Below are positions 18,650-28,701 of a stretch of DNA of 64,000 nt, piece after piece. Origin of the DNA: Phycisphaerae bacterium. Its GTDB lineage: Bacteria > Planctomycetota > Phycisphaerae > UBA1845. Location of the stretch: NCBI GenBank assembly GCA_029260135.1, contig JAJDDV010000218.1, forward strand, positions 1 to 64,000, given 5' to 3'. Made by a program: the position numbers and the translations under genes. Each line of letters begins with the position of its first letter. The first letter of the stretch is position 1. A model generated the notes under the pieces. It had not been told where the DNA came from, searched no databases, and saw nothing but the letters and a program-made list of their open reading frames with translations.

Positions 18650-19308
18650 CGCAGGGCACGGATTGCGTATCTACTCCATGGAGCCTGGTCGGTGTGCCTA
18701 CAAAGTCTACCGGGGCGGGGCACGGATTTCCAGGCTACTATGGTAATCGCAGACATGAACAGTCCCCGGCCATCTGCCATCGTATCGGGAGGTCGGAACG
18801 TGGATGCAGTGGTGGTATGCGCGGGCGGAATTCACTCTCCGCGCATCCTGCACAGCGGCCTCACATGCGGTTCGACGTCATTCTTGCGATATTCGCATCA
18901 CAGAGTAGGTGGGCATTCGGAATGCCCTTGACTTTGTAGCCTACATCACTTAACTTACGGCCATTATCCTTGTCAATTGCTTCCGTGGCACTTTCACCTG
19001 GCCGGATCTTCGCCTTACGGGAGGGCGTGATGTTACATCGCCGCACTGAGATGCACCAACCCGGTTGCCTGACGTTTCTCTCCGCTACGGACAACACTCT
19101 TAGTTCCCCCGCGTCGTGTTGGTCGCATCATCGCGTTTCTAAGACAAGCCACGCAGACCTTGATTCGCACTCTCTCCAGCACGACAGGTACGCATCCCGT
19201 GCTACCGTGTATCAAGTAAGTGTGATTCGGATTGGGTATGCGCTGCCGCCTCGCCTGGAGCAGTTCCGCGCCGTCATCTGAAGACCGCTATTCGAAAGGA
19301 CTCAAGCG
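18650..19308. other. Divergent intergenic region, no gene seen
   Basis: 659 bases separating the sigma gene (minus) from the 1864-residue exported protein (plus), so it should hold both promoters. ORFs here have no recognisable content. A palindrome GGGCATTCGGAATGCCC lies at 18911-18927. GAAAGGA sits about nine bases before ATG 19309 and serves as ribosome binding site for the downstream gene. Confidence 0.5.
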
Positions 19309-22300
19309 ATGTTTCGACCCGCTCCTCAATCCAGCAAGTTCAGGAAGGCGTTGTACTGTATCTTCGCCGCAGCCGCGCTGGTGCAAGGAGGACCAGCCAT
19401 GTTACCTGCCCAAACAGACGTGCAACGGGGCACGGTACATCCGGCTAAGGCGACACCCGGCACACGGAGTATTTCCACGAACGCTGTCGCAGGCGGATCA
19501 CATGCGAACACCGCTAGGACAAATAGACCGGGTAACGACTCACCAACACAGAATGGCCACGTTACACGGCGAGTGGATGACAGCTTCGGAAGTGAAACCT
19601 TGTCGCCGGATATCTTGGGCAGCCTCGAACGGTCGCCGGCCAGTGTTGTGAGTACCTGCACGGATTCTAGTCGTATTTTTGGGGACGGTCTGGCCTTCCT
19701 CGGAACGCGCATAGGCGAGACGACTAACGGTTGGGAAACTGTGGTGGCCGACGATTTTGAAGGAGACTGGCCAGGCCCCTGGCGCGCGTTCGACTATGAC
19801 GCGGCGAGCGGGCGCGATCTGTGGGGGCCCGTAGCGTGCAAACCGGGTGGAGCGCTGAGCGGAACCACGGCACTATGGTGTTCGGCTGCGGGGGATCAGC
19901 CAATCTGCGGTCCGAACTATGACAACGACATGTGGGCGTGGCTGACCTTTGGTCCGTTGACCCTCCGAAACGCCGTCGAAGCGGAGGTGGAGTTCAACTT
20001 CGTCAGTCAGAGCGAGCTGGATTTCGATTCGCTACGCTTCCTCGTCTCCGCCGATGGAATTGAGTTCAGCGGCTTGACCTACAGCGGAACGACGCCGGAC
20101 TATCCGAGCGCGTGGTTGAACCACACAATGGACTTGAGCGACGTTCCGTTTCTCGGTGATCTGACGGGTGAACCTCATGTGTGGTTTGCCGTTCTGTTCG
20201 GTTCCGACTACGAGAACAACGCACACGGAGGCGCCTATGTGGACGACATTGCCATCCGTCGAAACGTCGTCGATGAATGCTCGGCCGCCCAAGTAACGCC
20301 AGATGACGGTACCGAAGTGTGCTTCCCCGCTACGTTCACACTTAGCCCCGCAGGAAACTGTTGGGACATGCGCTTTGCCTTCACGGCAGATCCATCGGCC
20401 CCTCTCGTGGTCGACAGCTCGGAGCCTCCCCTCGTCTTTAGTGTATTCGCTGAAGGAAGCAGCCGAACGTTGGACGAACTCGACTGGGAACAGATTGTAA
20501 CCGCGATCGGCGGATCCTCTGTCTATTATTGGACTGTCGGGGATCAAGTCGACGAGTTCTTCTATCCTACGGCTCCGTGGCGCCCTTTCACGGTTTGTCT
20601 ACCCTGCCCAGGTACAGGGGGCTGTTGCACGCCGCACCCGACGGTTGGATGTTCTGACAGCGCCTGCTGCGCTGCCGTGTGCGCCCAGAATCCATCTTGT
20701 TGCCTGAATCAATGGAACGAGCTATGCACCATCACGGCAGAGGAACTGTGCACGTGTACGCGATGCGGCAACGGTGAATGCAGCTTCGATGAAGACTGTG
20801 CTATCTGTGCGGTTGACTGTCCTTTCACTGGAAGTGCGGGCGACTGCAACCTCAATACCGTGCCGGATGGATGTGACATCCAAACGGGCACCAGCATCGA
20901 CTGCAACGATGACGGCCTTCCCGATGAATGCGACGGAACGGAATGTCCGTTGCAGGATAACGCCGCATTCATTGCTTCCTCCGACAAGCTGTGGGAAGTC
21001 GATCTGGCAACGGGCGTGACTTCTCTTCTCGGTACGGCGGGAAACTCGCGTTGGATTGCTGGCCTGACATTTGAACCCGCAACCGGCGTGCTGTACGCCC
21101 TTGAAGAGGACGCCGTTCGCATCCTGGATCCATTAGACGGATCCGTGCTTTGGTCAGGCAACCATGGTGTCACCGTCCTCGACACACCCAGCGGCCTCGC
21201 CGCTAGCGCTGACGGCGACCTTGTCATGGTACACGACGGCACAACGTACACGCTCGACAAGACAACAGGCATGGCGACGGCACTTGGCCTTAACACGCTG
21301 GGTATGTCAAGTGGATTGACGTTCAGCCCTTCTGGGGACCTGTACGCTATCGGAGAGGTTCCCAGCCTGAACGGCGTGGTAGGTCTGGTTCGCCTTGATC
21401 CGGCCACCGGGTTACTTGCTGAGGTGGTCGGCCCGCTGCCGCTAGCCTCTGGCGGACTAGGCATGGATTTCGATAGTCGGGGGACGCTCTATGTGACGAG
21501 CTCCGGAGACAGCGGCCTTTATACGGTAGCGGTGCATGACGCTTCGGTTACCCGGATCGGTGATCTTCCGATAAGCCGTGGCAACCTCGCAGTCTACCGA
21601 GACTGTAACGGAAACTCCCAACATGACGCACAGGACGTCTTCGCTGGACCGAGTCTTGATGCGGACAGCAATGGGATTCCGGATGAATGTCCGTTTTGTG
21701 GAGACGCTGTTTGTGACAGCCTTGAGACGCCGTGTAGCTGCCCTGTCGATTGCGGCGTGCCAGCGCCAAGTGAAACGCTCAGCGCAACATGCGACGATGG
21801 CCAAGACAACGATTGCGATACGCTCACCGACTGTGCGGATCAGGATTGCGCGGAAGACCCAGCGTGTGCGTTGCCACCAACGCATGGTGGTCCAGGCGAC
21901 CTTTTGCTCGCATCGTGGAGTGCGGCGCGCACAGCACGCTATGACGGAGCGACCGGGAACCAGTTGCACGAGTTTCCTTCCGGACCAACAGTCCAACGTC
22001 CGACGGGAATCACGATCGGCCCAGACGGTCTCCTCTACGTTTCCGGTAGTTCTTCGCGAAACGTCGTCCGTTACGACCTACGGAGCGGTGTTCTGATTGA
22101 CACATTTGTGCAGCCCGAGAGTGGAGGGCTCTTCGCTCCTCGAAACATCACATTCGGACCAGACGGCCACCTCTACGTCGTGGACGGAGGGCTCATGGGC
22201 GGTGCGGGAAACAAGGTCATCCGTTACGACGGAGTCTCCGGAGACTTCATCGACGTCTTTGTCGCGCCAGGTAGCGGTGGGCTGAACGATCCTGCTGATC

Positions 22301-24903
22301 TCGCCTTTGGCCCTGACGGAAGTCTTTATGTAACTAGCGTCGAGAGCGACAGTGTTCTTCGCTTCGACGGGAGCACCGGAGCATTCCTTGACGTGTTCGT
22401 GTCCGCGAACAGTGGAGGACTCTTTGAACCACGAGGCCTGGCGTTTCATGAAGGCATGCTCTATGTGACAAGCTCGACCTCGCAAGCTGCCGTGCTCCGA
22501 TACGACGCGGGCACTGGCGCCTTCGTAGATGAGTTCGTCCCACTTGGCACTGCCGGACTTCGTTTTCCCTGGGGCCTAGCATTTGGCCCTGACGGACATC
22601 TGTACCTTGGAAGTGAGTCACCCCATCCCGTGCTCAGATTCGACGGCGAGACAGGCGCACTCATCGACGGCTTTGCGTTGAACGCCCATCAACCCAGTTA
22701 CCTCGTCTTTCAACCCTCGGATTGTGCCGTTGATACGGATTGCGACGACGGCGACCCGTCCACGATCGATATCTGCTACACACTGGCGTGTTTCCATCAG
22801 CCCTTCACTCGACTGTATGTCGACGCCTCGGCGGGGCAAGCGGGCGACGGATCAAGTTGGACGAATGCGTACGTTGACCTTCAGGACGCACTGGAATCCG
22901 CGGCACAAGTGCTTGGCCCGGTCGACATTTGGGTCGCCAGAGGTACTTACAGACCTGACCGCGGCACCGGCGATCGGCGCGCAACATTCCAGCTCCAGGA
23001 CGGCGTGGCGATCTATGGCGGCTTCGAGCGTACTGAAACGGCGATCGAAGATCGCGACGTCTTCCGAAACCCGACAGTGCTTGACGGTGATCTCAACGAT
23101 GATGACGGGATCGGCTTTGCCAATTATAGCGACAACTGCTACCACGTCATCACGGGAAGTAATGCCGGGCGCGATGCGCCCGCCCTCCTCGACGGCTTCA
23201 CGATTCGAGGTGGCAACGCCGACGGTCCCAGCTTCGAGCAAGGGCACGTTGACCGCGGCGGTGGGCTGTTCGCCAAGGAAGGGTTCGCGAGGCTGCACAA
23301 TTGTACAATCATTGCCAATTACGGCTCGCTTGGCGGAGGTGCCGCATGCATGTCGACAAGTCGACCGTCCTTCACCAACTGTAGCTTCGTCGGAAATTCC
23401 TCGCCGGCCGGCGGCGGAGTATTCGGCGCAGATCAATGCAACGCAATCTATGTCAATTGTCTGTTCACAGGAAATACGGCCGACTTTGGAGGCGGACTCT
23501 ACATGAACGGCCCTCGGCCAACGTTGACCAACTGCACCCTGAGCGGTAACACCGCAGGTGACTCCGGCGGCGGTATCTACAATGCCGGAGGCACTACGAC
23601 GCTGGTGAACGCCGTTATGTGGGCCAATACGGATGCAGGAGGCATGGATGAGTCGGCTCAGTTCATAGGAGCAAACTGGACAATCAACTACTCATGTATC
23701 CAGGGTTGGACCGGCGCGTTTGGCGGCATAGAGAACACGGGCGACTGCAATCCGATGTTCCTGAGTGCGCCCGGGCCCGATGGCACCATCGGAACCAAGG
23801 ATGACAACTTGCGCCTCAGTTTCGATTCGCCCGTCGCAAACACGGGCACAAACGAAGCAGACATCAATGCGCCCGTGGCCGGGCTCCAAGCACTCACAAC
23901 AACAGATCGGGATGGCAACGAGCGTGTCGTGGACGGTGTGGTCGATCGTGGAGCCTATGAAACGCGCCTGGATTGCGACAATAATGACCTTGCCGATGAC
24001 TGCGACTTGGATTGCCTCGCACTCCGCGGCACCTGCGATCTACCGTCATGCGGTCTCGGGGCAGATTGCGACAGTAACAGCATACCTGATGCGTGCGACA
24101 TCCTTGCATGTCCTGAACCAGGTGACGTCTACCCGCTGTGTTTTGACTGCAATGAAAACGGCGTACCGGACGGCTGTGACATGAGCACTGGAACACTGAC
24201 TGATCTCAACAGCGACGGAGTTCCAGACGAGTGCTTCTGTCCGGCTCCGTCTTCACCTCAGCCGGTGGAGTCTTCGGTAGCGACCGATCGGTACCTCCTG
24301 CTGTCCGCAGCCGCTTCCTGGGGAGACACCGCGATCAGAATCACATTTCTTGATCTTCCGGACCCCCATCACGTGTTGAACGGAACAAGCATGTGGATCG
24401 CGTCGCCCACATTGGCAAGCGAAAACAGTGGAACGGTAGAGCCTGTTCCAGAGTTTCCCAGTTTCAGCGCGGCAGGCCTACGCTGCACTCCGTTCTTCAC
24501 CGACTGGACAGGCTTTGGCGCAATCCACGTCTTCGACGAGAGTATCGTCCCAGGTGGCGTCTATTCAGTTCAAGCTCTGACACAGGGCTGCGTACTGACA
24601 CTTGAGACGAACTTCTCCGACCCGCTGGCGCTTACAACCGCGAAATGGGGAGACGTGTGCGGTAGCTTCGACAGCGGAACAGGGACGTGGACGGCCCCCG
24701 ACAGTGTCGTAGGCGTACCGACAGACGTGGTGTCGCTCGTGGATAAGTTCCGCAACGTGCCAACCGCACCCACCAAGTCTAGGTGTGATCTCGAGCCGGC
24801 CGTGCCGAATTTGATTATCAACATCACCGACATAACACGAGCACTAGATGCATTCCGGGGGACAGCGTATCCGTTTGCACCGGATCCGATACCCTGTCCG
24901 TGA
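19309..24903 (+). CDS. Giant exported mosaic protein (NHL-like propellers, beta-helix, dockerin-like end)
   Basis: 1864 residues with an N-terminal signal peptide (RKALYCIFAAAALVQGGPA). Approximate modules: jelly-roll/MAM-like 148-330; Cys-rich planctomycete motif 435-505 (SACCAAVCAQNPSCC, NQWNELC); DCNxNxxPDGCD repeats 512-546; first propeller 550-770; a second Cys-rich stretch 800-857; NHL/SMP-30-like blades 860-1140 with repeated FGPDGHLYV and VLRFDG; pectate-lyase-like beta-helix 1165-1550 (DGFTIRGGNADG, GNTAGDSGGGIYNAGG); repeats DCNENGVPDGCD 1560-1640; a beta domain 1650-1820; and a final dockerin-like loop (NITDITRALDAFRG). No catalytic motif stands out. It is probably a cell-surface or secreted protein related in style to the mosaic protein at 7-13.7 kb. 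Confidence 0.88.
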   Translation: MFRPAPQSSKFRKALYCIFAAAALVQGGPAMLPAQTDVQRGTVHPAKATPGTRSISTNAVAGGSHANTARTNRPGNDSPTQNGHVTRRVDDSFGSETLSPDILGSLERSPASVVSTCTDSSRIFGDGLAFLGTRIGETTNGWETVVADDFEGDWPGPWRAFDYDAASGRDLWGPVACKPGGALSGTTALWCSAAGDQPICGPNYDNDMWAWLTFGPLTLRNAVEAEVEFNFVSQSELDFDSLRFLVSADGIEFSGLTYSGTTPDYPSAWLNHTMDLSDVPFLGDLTGEPHVWFAVLFGSDYENNAHGGAYVDDIAIRRNVVDECSAAQVTPDDGTEVCFPATFTLSPAGNCWDMRFAFTADPSAPLVVDSSEPPLVFSVFAEGSSRTLDELDWEQIVTAIGGSSVYYWTVGDQVDEFFYPTAPWRPFTVCLPCPGTGGCCTPHPTVGCSDSACCAAVCAQNPSCCLNQWNELCTITAEELCTCTRCGNGECSFDEDCAICAVDCPFTGSAGDCNLNTVPDGCDIQTGTSIDCNDDGLPDECDGTECPLQDNAAFIASSDKLWEVDLATGVTSLLGTAGNSRWIAGLTFEPATGVLYALEEDAVRILDPLDGSVLWSGNHGVTVLDTPSGLAASADGDLVMVHDGTTYTLDKTTGMATALGLNTLGMSSGLTFSPSGDLYAIGEVPSLNGVVGLVRLDPATGLLAEVVGPLPLASGGLGMDFDSRGTLYVTSSGDSGLYTVAVHDASVTRIGDLPISRGNLAVYRDCNGNSQHDAQDVFAGPSLDADSNGIPDECPFCGDAVCDSLETPCSCPVDCGVPAPSETLSATCDDGQDNDCDTLTDCADQDCAEDPACALPPTHGGPGDLLLASWSAARTARYDGATGNQLHEFPSGPTVQRPTGITIGPDGLLYVSGSSSRNVVRYDLRSGVLIDTFVQPESGGLFAPRNITFGPDGHLYVVDGGLMGGAGNKVIRYDGVSGDFIDVFVAPGSGGLNDPADLAFGPDGSLYVTSVESDSVLRFDGSTGAFLDVFVSANSGGLFEPRGLAFHEGMLYVTSSTSQAAVLRYDAGTGAFVDEFVPLGTAGLRFPWGLAFGPDGHLYLGSESPHPVLRFDGETGALIDGFALNAHQPSYLVFQPSDCAVDTDCDDGDPSTIDICYTLACFHQPFTRLYVDASAGQAGDGSSWTNAYVDLQDALESAAQVLGPVDIWVARGTYRPDRGTGDRRATFQLQDGVAIYGGFERTETAIEDRDVFRNPTVLDGDLNDDDGIGFANYSDNCYHVITGSNAGRDAPALLDGFTIRGGNADGPSFEQGHVDRGGGLFAKEGFARLHNCTIIANYGSLGGGAACMSTSRPSFTNCSFVGNSSPAGGGVFGADQCNAIYVNCLFTGNTADFGGGLYMNGPRPTLTNCTLSGNTAGDSGGGIYNAGGTTTLVNAVMWANTDAGGMDESAQFIGANWTINYSCIQGWTGAFGGIENTGDCNPMFLSAPGPDGTIGTKDDNLRLSFDSPVANTGTNEADINAPVAGLQALTTTDRDGNERVVDGVVDRGAYETRLDCDNNDLADDCDLDCLALRGTCDLPSCGLGADCDSNSIPDACDILACPEPGDVYPLCFDCNENGVPDGCDMSTGTLTDLNSDGVPDECFCPAPSSPQPVESSVATDRYLLLSAAASWGDTAIRITFLDLPDPHHVLNGTSMWIASPTLASENSGTVEPVPEFPSFSAAGLRCTPFFTDWTGFGAIHVFDESIVPGGVYSVQALTQGCVLTLETNFSDPLALTTAKWGDVCGSFDSGTGTWTAPDSVVGVPTDVVSLVDKFRNVPTAPTKSRCDLEPAVPNLIINITDITRALDAFRGTAYPFAPDPIPCP

Positions 24904-24957
24904 TGTGATGGCGTCTTTGTGCACCATGCGGTATTCGCAAGGTAGCGTTATGGAGAC

Positions 24958-25012
24958 GATCATCGAATACTGAGCCATTCGGATAGGTTTCCGATCATCG
25001 AATTTTGAGCCA
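24958..25012 (+). repeat. Direct repeats at IS21 left end
   Basis: Copies GATCATCGAATACTGAGCCA (24958) and GATCATCGAATTTTGAGCCA (24993). Such subterminal repeats are transposase binding sites in IS21-type elements. Confidence 0.8.
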
Positions 25013-25072
25013 CCGCAACACGGCTTACCCTGTGGGTCGGGCAATGGTGCCCAGCGCAGGGAGGCTATGGAG

Positions 25073-25942
25073 ATGTTAACGGTGGACGAACACGATCTGA
25101 TTCGACGCAAGCACCTTGTGGACGGCGTGAGCCAGAGGGCGATCGCCAAGGAAACGGGCTATGCCCGCAATACGGTGGCCAAGGCGATTGCCCATCCGAT
25201 TCCGCCGGGTTATCGATTGGCCAACCCACGGCCCAAGCCGACGCTCGATCCTTTCAAGCACATTATCGAGGCATGGCTCGAGCAGGATAGACTCGGTCGC
25301 CCCAAACAGCGTCACACGGGCCAGCGCATCTTTGAACGTCTGCGGGACGAGCACGACTTCAAAGGCTCGGTGGTCACGGTGCGCCGCTATGTTCGTCAGT
25401 TGCGGCGGCATACGCAGGAAGTCTTCATGCCCCTGGCCTTCGAGCCAGGTGAAGAAGGCCAAGTGGATTGGCACGAGGGCTGGATCGAAGAGAACGGTGT
25501 GCAGCGTAAGGCTCAGTTCTTCTGCATGCGGCTGTGCTACTCCAAGGCGTCGTTTGTTGGGTCGTACGAACGGGCCAATCAAGAGTCGTTTCTGGATGGC
25601 CATGTCCGAGCCTTCGAATACTTCGGCGGTGTGCCCAGACGTCTGGCGTACGACAACCTCAAGTCAGCCGTGATCCAGGTCGGCAAAGGTCGAGATCGTC
25701 GGCTCAACAAGCGGTTTCGTGAACTGCGGAGCTGGTATCTGTTCGACACGCGATTCTGCAACGTGGCCCGCGGTAACGAGAAGGGCGATGTCGAGAACCT
25801 GGCCAAGCGATCGGAACGAACCTACCTGACCCCCATCCCGGCCGTCGCTGCGTTGGCGGAATTGGGTCCCAAGTTACTCGAAGACTGCCGGAAGGATCTG
25901 GATCGAGGCGATCAACGTTGGACAAGCGGGAAAGAAGAATGA
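25073..25942 (+). pseudogene. istA: IS21 transposase IstA, C-terminally truncated
   Basis: 289 codons, against about 340-510 in intact IstA. The N-terminal helix-turn-helix (GVSQRAIAKETGYARNTVAKAI) and the DDE core are visible: Asp in EEGQVDWHEGW (about 140), Asp in RRLAYDNLKSAV (about 203), Glu in RGNEKGDVENLAKRSER (about 243). The frame ends soon after in a non-conserved DQRWTSGKEE, losing the C-terminal beta-barrel. ATG 25073 is preferred over ATG 25067 because GGGAGG lies eight bases before it. Without istB the element is inactive. Confidence 0.82.
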
Positions 25943-26042
25943 CGCCAGAATGACGCCCGCGCGCGTTTTCGAGGATAATCGGAGGGCTGGTTGATGCTGT
26001 CGGAGCACCGTAACCCCATTCCTCAGAAGCACTTCCGCTTAC

Positions 26043-26115
26043 AGCCACCGAACGGACTCGAACCGTTGACCTGCGGTTTACAAAACCGCTGCTCTGCCAA
26101 CTGAGCTACGGTGGC
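26043..26115 (-). tRNA. tRNA-Thr (anticodon TGT)
   Basis: 73-base cloverleaf on the minus strand: acceptor GCCACCG/CGGTGGC, D stem GCTC/GAGC, anticodon stem GCGGT/ACCGC with loop TTTGTAA, T arm AACGG-TTCGAGT-CCGTT, discriminator T. CCA is not encoded. Positions 34-36 read TGT, so it decodes ACA. Its 3' end points toward the IS21 remnant. Confidence 0.97.
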
Positions 26116-26260
26116 GCTTCTTCTCGACTATAGCCGCCGACGTGCCCGATGCAACTCGGACCCGTATGTCCAGACTTGATTCGCACTTCTCCAGAACGCC
26201 AGTTCCGTCGAATCTGCCAACCACTTTGGCTCGCAGGTTGATAGGCCTTATCATGGCTTC

Positions 26261-28177
26261 ATGGCCGCTGTATCCGTACACAAAGTCACAAAGCAATTCG
26301 GCACGCAGGTCGTGCTGCAGGAGGTCGCGATCGAGCTGCGTTCCGGTGAGACCGCCGGGCTGATCGGTGCCAACGGAGCGGGAAAGACCACGCTCTTCCG
26401 CCTGATCGCGGGCGAATTGACGCCAGACACCGGTTCCGTCACGCGTAGTCGAGGGCTGGAAGTCGGTCTACTCAGGCAGGAACCCGACATCTCGCTCGAC
26501 CGCTCGCTTCATGACGAAGTCGGTAGTGCATTCGACGAGCTTCTCGGTCTGGAAGCCAAGCTCCAAAAAGTGTCGGAGCAGATGGCCGCGTGCGCGGACC
26601 CTGACGAACTCTCGAACCTCATGGCCGCCTATGAGCGAGTCAACGCTCGGTTCATCACCGCCGGCGGTCACACCTTCGAAGCGAGACTCAACGAGATCCT
26701 CGGCGGACTGGGCTTTCGCCCTGCCGACTACGCCCTGCCCATGTCTGTCCTATCCGGCGGGCAGAAGTGCCGCGCGGCCCTCGCGAAGATGCTGCTGCAA
26801 GATCACACGTTTCTGCTTCTCGACGAACCAACCAATCATCTTGACATCGACGCCGTGCGCTGGCTCGAGAAGTTCCTGGCTGGACACCACGGCGGCGCGG
26901 TCGTCATCTCACACGATCGGTACCTCCTCGACCGGATCTGCGATCGCATCATCGAACTCGATCGAGCGCGCGTCACGAACTACCCCGGAAACTACTCCAA
27001 CTATGCCCAAACCAAGGAACTCCGCATACTCACCCAGCAGCGGGATTTCGCGAAAGACAGCGAATTCATCAAGAAAGAGCGTGCGTTCATCGCGAAGCAT
27101 CTCGCCGGGCAGCGCACCAAGGAAGCACAGGGGCGTCGCAAGCGCCTCGAGCGCATGCTGGCCGACGGAGAGTTCGTGACAGAGGCGCCAACGCATTCTC
27201 GTGGCGTAAGCTTCAAGTTCGAGAAGGCGGCAGCACAGGGAACAACCGTACTTCGCTGCGACGAACTGGGCATGGCGTTCGACGAAAACACCCTCTTTAC
27301 GAATCTGACGCTCCAAGTACACGCCGGTCAGCGATTCGGCATCACCGGTCCGAACGGTGTCGGAAAGACGACGCTTCTTCGAATTGCTATGGGGGAAATC
27401 ACGCCACAATCGGGGTCGTTTCTACTCGATCCCAAGTTGACGGTGGGATACTACAGCCAGGAGCACGGGGGGTTCGACGCACAACGGGATGTCGTCGGCG
27501 AGATCAGAGCCCATCAAACCGGCCTCACTGAACACGATGCTCGAACGCTGCTCGCGCGCTACCGTTTCACGGGTGACGATGTCTTCAAATCGCTCGGAAG
27601 TCTCTCCGGCGGAGAACAGGCCCGCGTGCGACTGTGCAAGCTCATTATGGCCTCGCCCGATGTACTGGTCCTCGACGAGCCCACCAATCATCTGGACATT
27701 CCGTCTCGGGAAGTACTCGAAGACGCACTGACCGCATTCACCGGCACGATCATCGTTGTCAGTCACGACCGCTACTTCCTGGATCGAATCGTCGACCGCC
27801 TCCTGGTCCTCCGGTCGGACCTGTACAGCGTTTATGAGGGAAATTACTCGTATTACCTCGAACAGATCGAAGAGCAGCGTGCCGCCGACAAGCCGAAGAC
27901 CAGAAGGAAACCGGCAGAAAAACGCTCCTCGGGACAGGATGATCAGCAGAACAAGAACCGCGCATCCCGATTCGATCGGCTGTCCATTGATGAACTCGAA
28001 GCCATGGTCGTCGAACGCGAAACCGAGCTCGCGATGCTTCAACAGCGGTTCGGAGTACCCGAGGTCTACCAGAACCCGGAGTTGCTCGCCGAACTGCGCG
28101 AACATGCCGCCGAACTGGCCGCCGAACTGGCGGAAGTGGACCAAGCCTGGCAGGAACGCGTCGACGAATCCGGCTGA
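26261..28177 (+). CDS. ABC-F family ATPase (ribosome-associated, Uup/YheS-like)
   Basis: 638 residues with two ABC ATPase domains and no membrane segments. Domain 1: Walker A GANGAGKTTLFRLI (about 35), signature LSGGQKCRAALAKM, Walker B LLLDEPTNHLDIDAVRWLE. A charged linker follows (FIAKHLAGQRTKEAQGRRKRLE), the P-site tRNA-interacting segment of ABC-F proteins. Domain 2: GPNGVGKTTLLRIA, LSGGEQARVRLCKL, VLDEPTNHLDIPSREVLE. The Lys-rich spacer and C-terminal coiled coil (about 560-638) resemble the Uup type. ABC-F proteins rescue stalled ribosomes or, in some cases, protect against antibiotics; which applies here cannot be read from sequence. Confidence 0.93.
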   Translation: MAAVSVHKVTKQFGTQVVLQEVAIELRSGETAGLIGANGAGKTTLFRLIAGELTPDTGSVTRSRGLEVGLLRQEPDISLDRSLHDEVGSAFDELLGLEAKLQKVSEQMAACADPDELSNLMAAYERVNARFITAGGHTFEARLNEILGGLGFRPADYALPMSVLSGGQKCRAALAKMLLQDHTFLLLDEPTNHLDIDAVRWLEKFLAGHHGGAVVISHDRYLLDRICDRIIELDRARVTNYPGNYSNYAQTKELRILTQQRDFAKDSEFIKKERAFIAKHLAGQRTKEAQGRRKRLERMLADGEFVTEAPTHSRGVSFKFEKAAAQGTTVLRCDELGMAFDENTLFTNLTLQVHAGQRFGITGPNGVGKTTLLRIAMGEITPQSGSFLLDPKLTVGYYSQEHGGFDAQRDVVGEIRAHQTGLTEHDARTLLARYRFTGDDVFKSLGSLSGGEQARVRLCKLIMASPDVLVLDEPTNHLDIPSREVLEDALTAFTGTIIVVSHDRYFLDRIVDRLLVLRSDLYSVYEGNYSYYLEQIEEQRAADKPKTRRKPAEKRSSGQDDQQNKNRASRFDRLSIDELEAMVVERETELAMLQQRFGVPEVYQNPELLAELREHAAELAAELAEVDQAWQERVDESG

Positions 28178-28701
28178 GCGCCCGACAACGATGGCATCCA
28201 CCAACCGATAGGAACTGGACAAGCGGAGGCGCCGTTCGCATCGGATCACGCCGCCCATAGGGCCTTCGTGCCTTGGCCGCTCGATACTCCATGCTGACAC
28301 GCCGCAGACAGTTCACAGCCTTCCGGTGGTCCCACGCGCGGGACTCCTTACAGCTCTTGACGACTGGAAGTGACACTCAACGCCTAGTATACTGGCAGAA
28401 TACCCGGCTAGGGAGAAGTCGCGGCTCCTGACCCGGGATACTGTCACCCCGCGTGTCTTGTGATTCGGCCCCGAAGTATGGAGGCAGAGAGAATGACGAT
28501 CATCATTCAGTTGCTGACCGTGTTCTTCAAGATGTAGCGTCAATCCGCCATGAGCGGATGACATGAGACTGTGATCAACCAAGCCGCGGCCGGTCGAGTG
28601 CGTCATCTGACACTCGTACCGGCTGCGAGCGTATGACGACAATCAGTCCAGAACAGGAAGGCAAGATCCAGTAAGGCCGGCGTCGCTTCGCCGCGTCAGA
28701 A
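28178..28701. other. Gap between convergent genes
   Basis: 524 bases between the ABC-F gene (plus) and the GltD-like gene (minus). It contains a possible 14-residue ORF (28493-28537) and a hairpin ATCCGC-CATGA-GCGGAT at 28543-28559. No longer gene is convincing. Confidence 0.5.
28493..28537 (+). CDS. Possible 14-residue hydrophobic peptide ORF
   Basis: ATG-to-TAG frame encoding MTIIIQLLTVFFKM, preceded by GGAGGCAGAGAGA, a plausible ribosome binding site about eight bases upstream. A six-base-pair hairpin follows five bases after the stop. No family is known to me. The hydrophobic makeup would fit a membrane micropeptide or leader peptide, but no gene lies close downstream on this strand. Chance occurrence is quite possible. 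Confidence 0.25.
   Translation: MTIIIQLLTVFFKM

Larger units (their letters stand above)
24958..25942 (+). mobile_element. Truncated IS21-family element (left end plus partial istA)
   Basis: IS21 elements carry repeated sequences at each end. Here two 20-base near-copies, 24958-24977 and 24993-25012, differ by only two bases and start 35 bases apart just before the transposase gene. istA stops early and no istB ATPase or right end follows before the tRNA gene, so only the left part remains. Confidence 0.75.
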
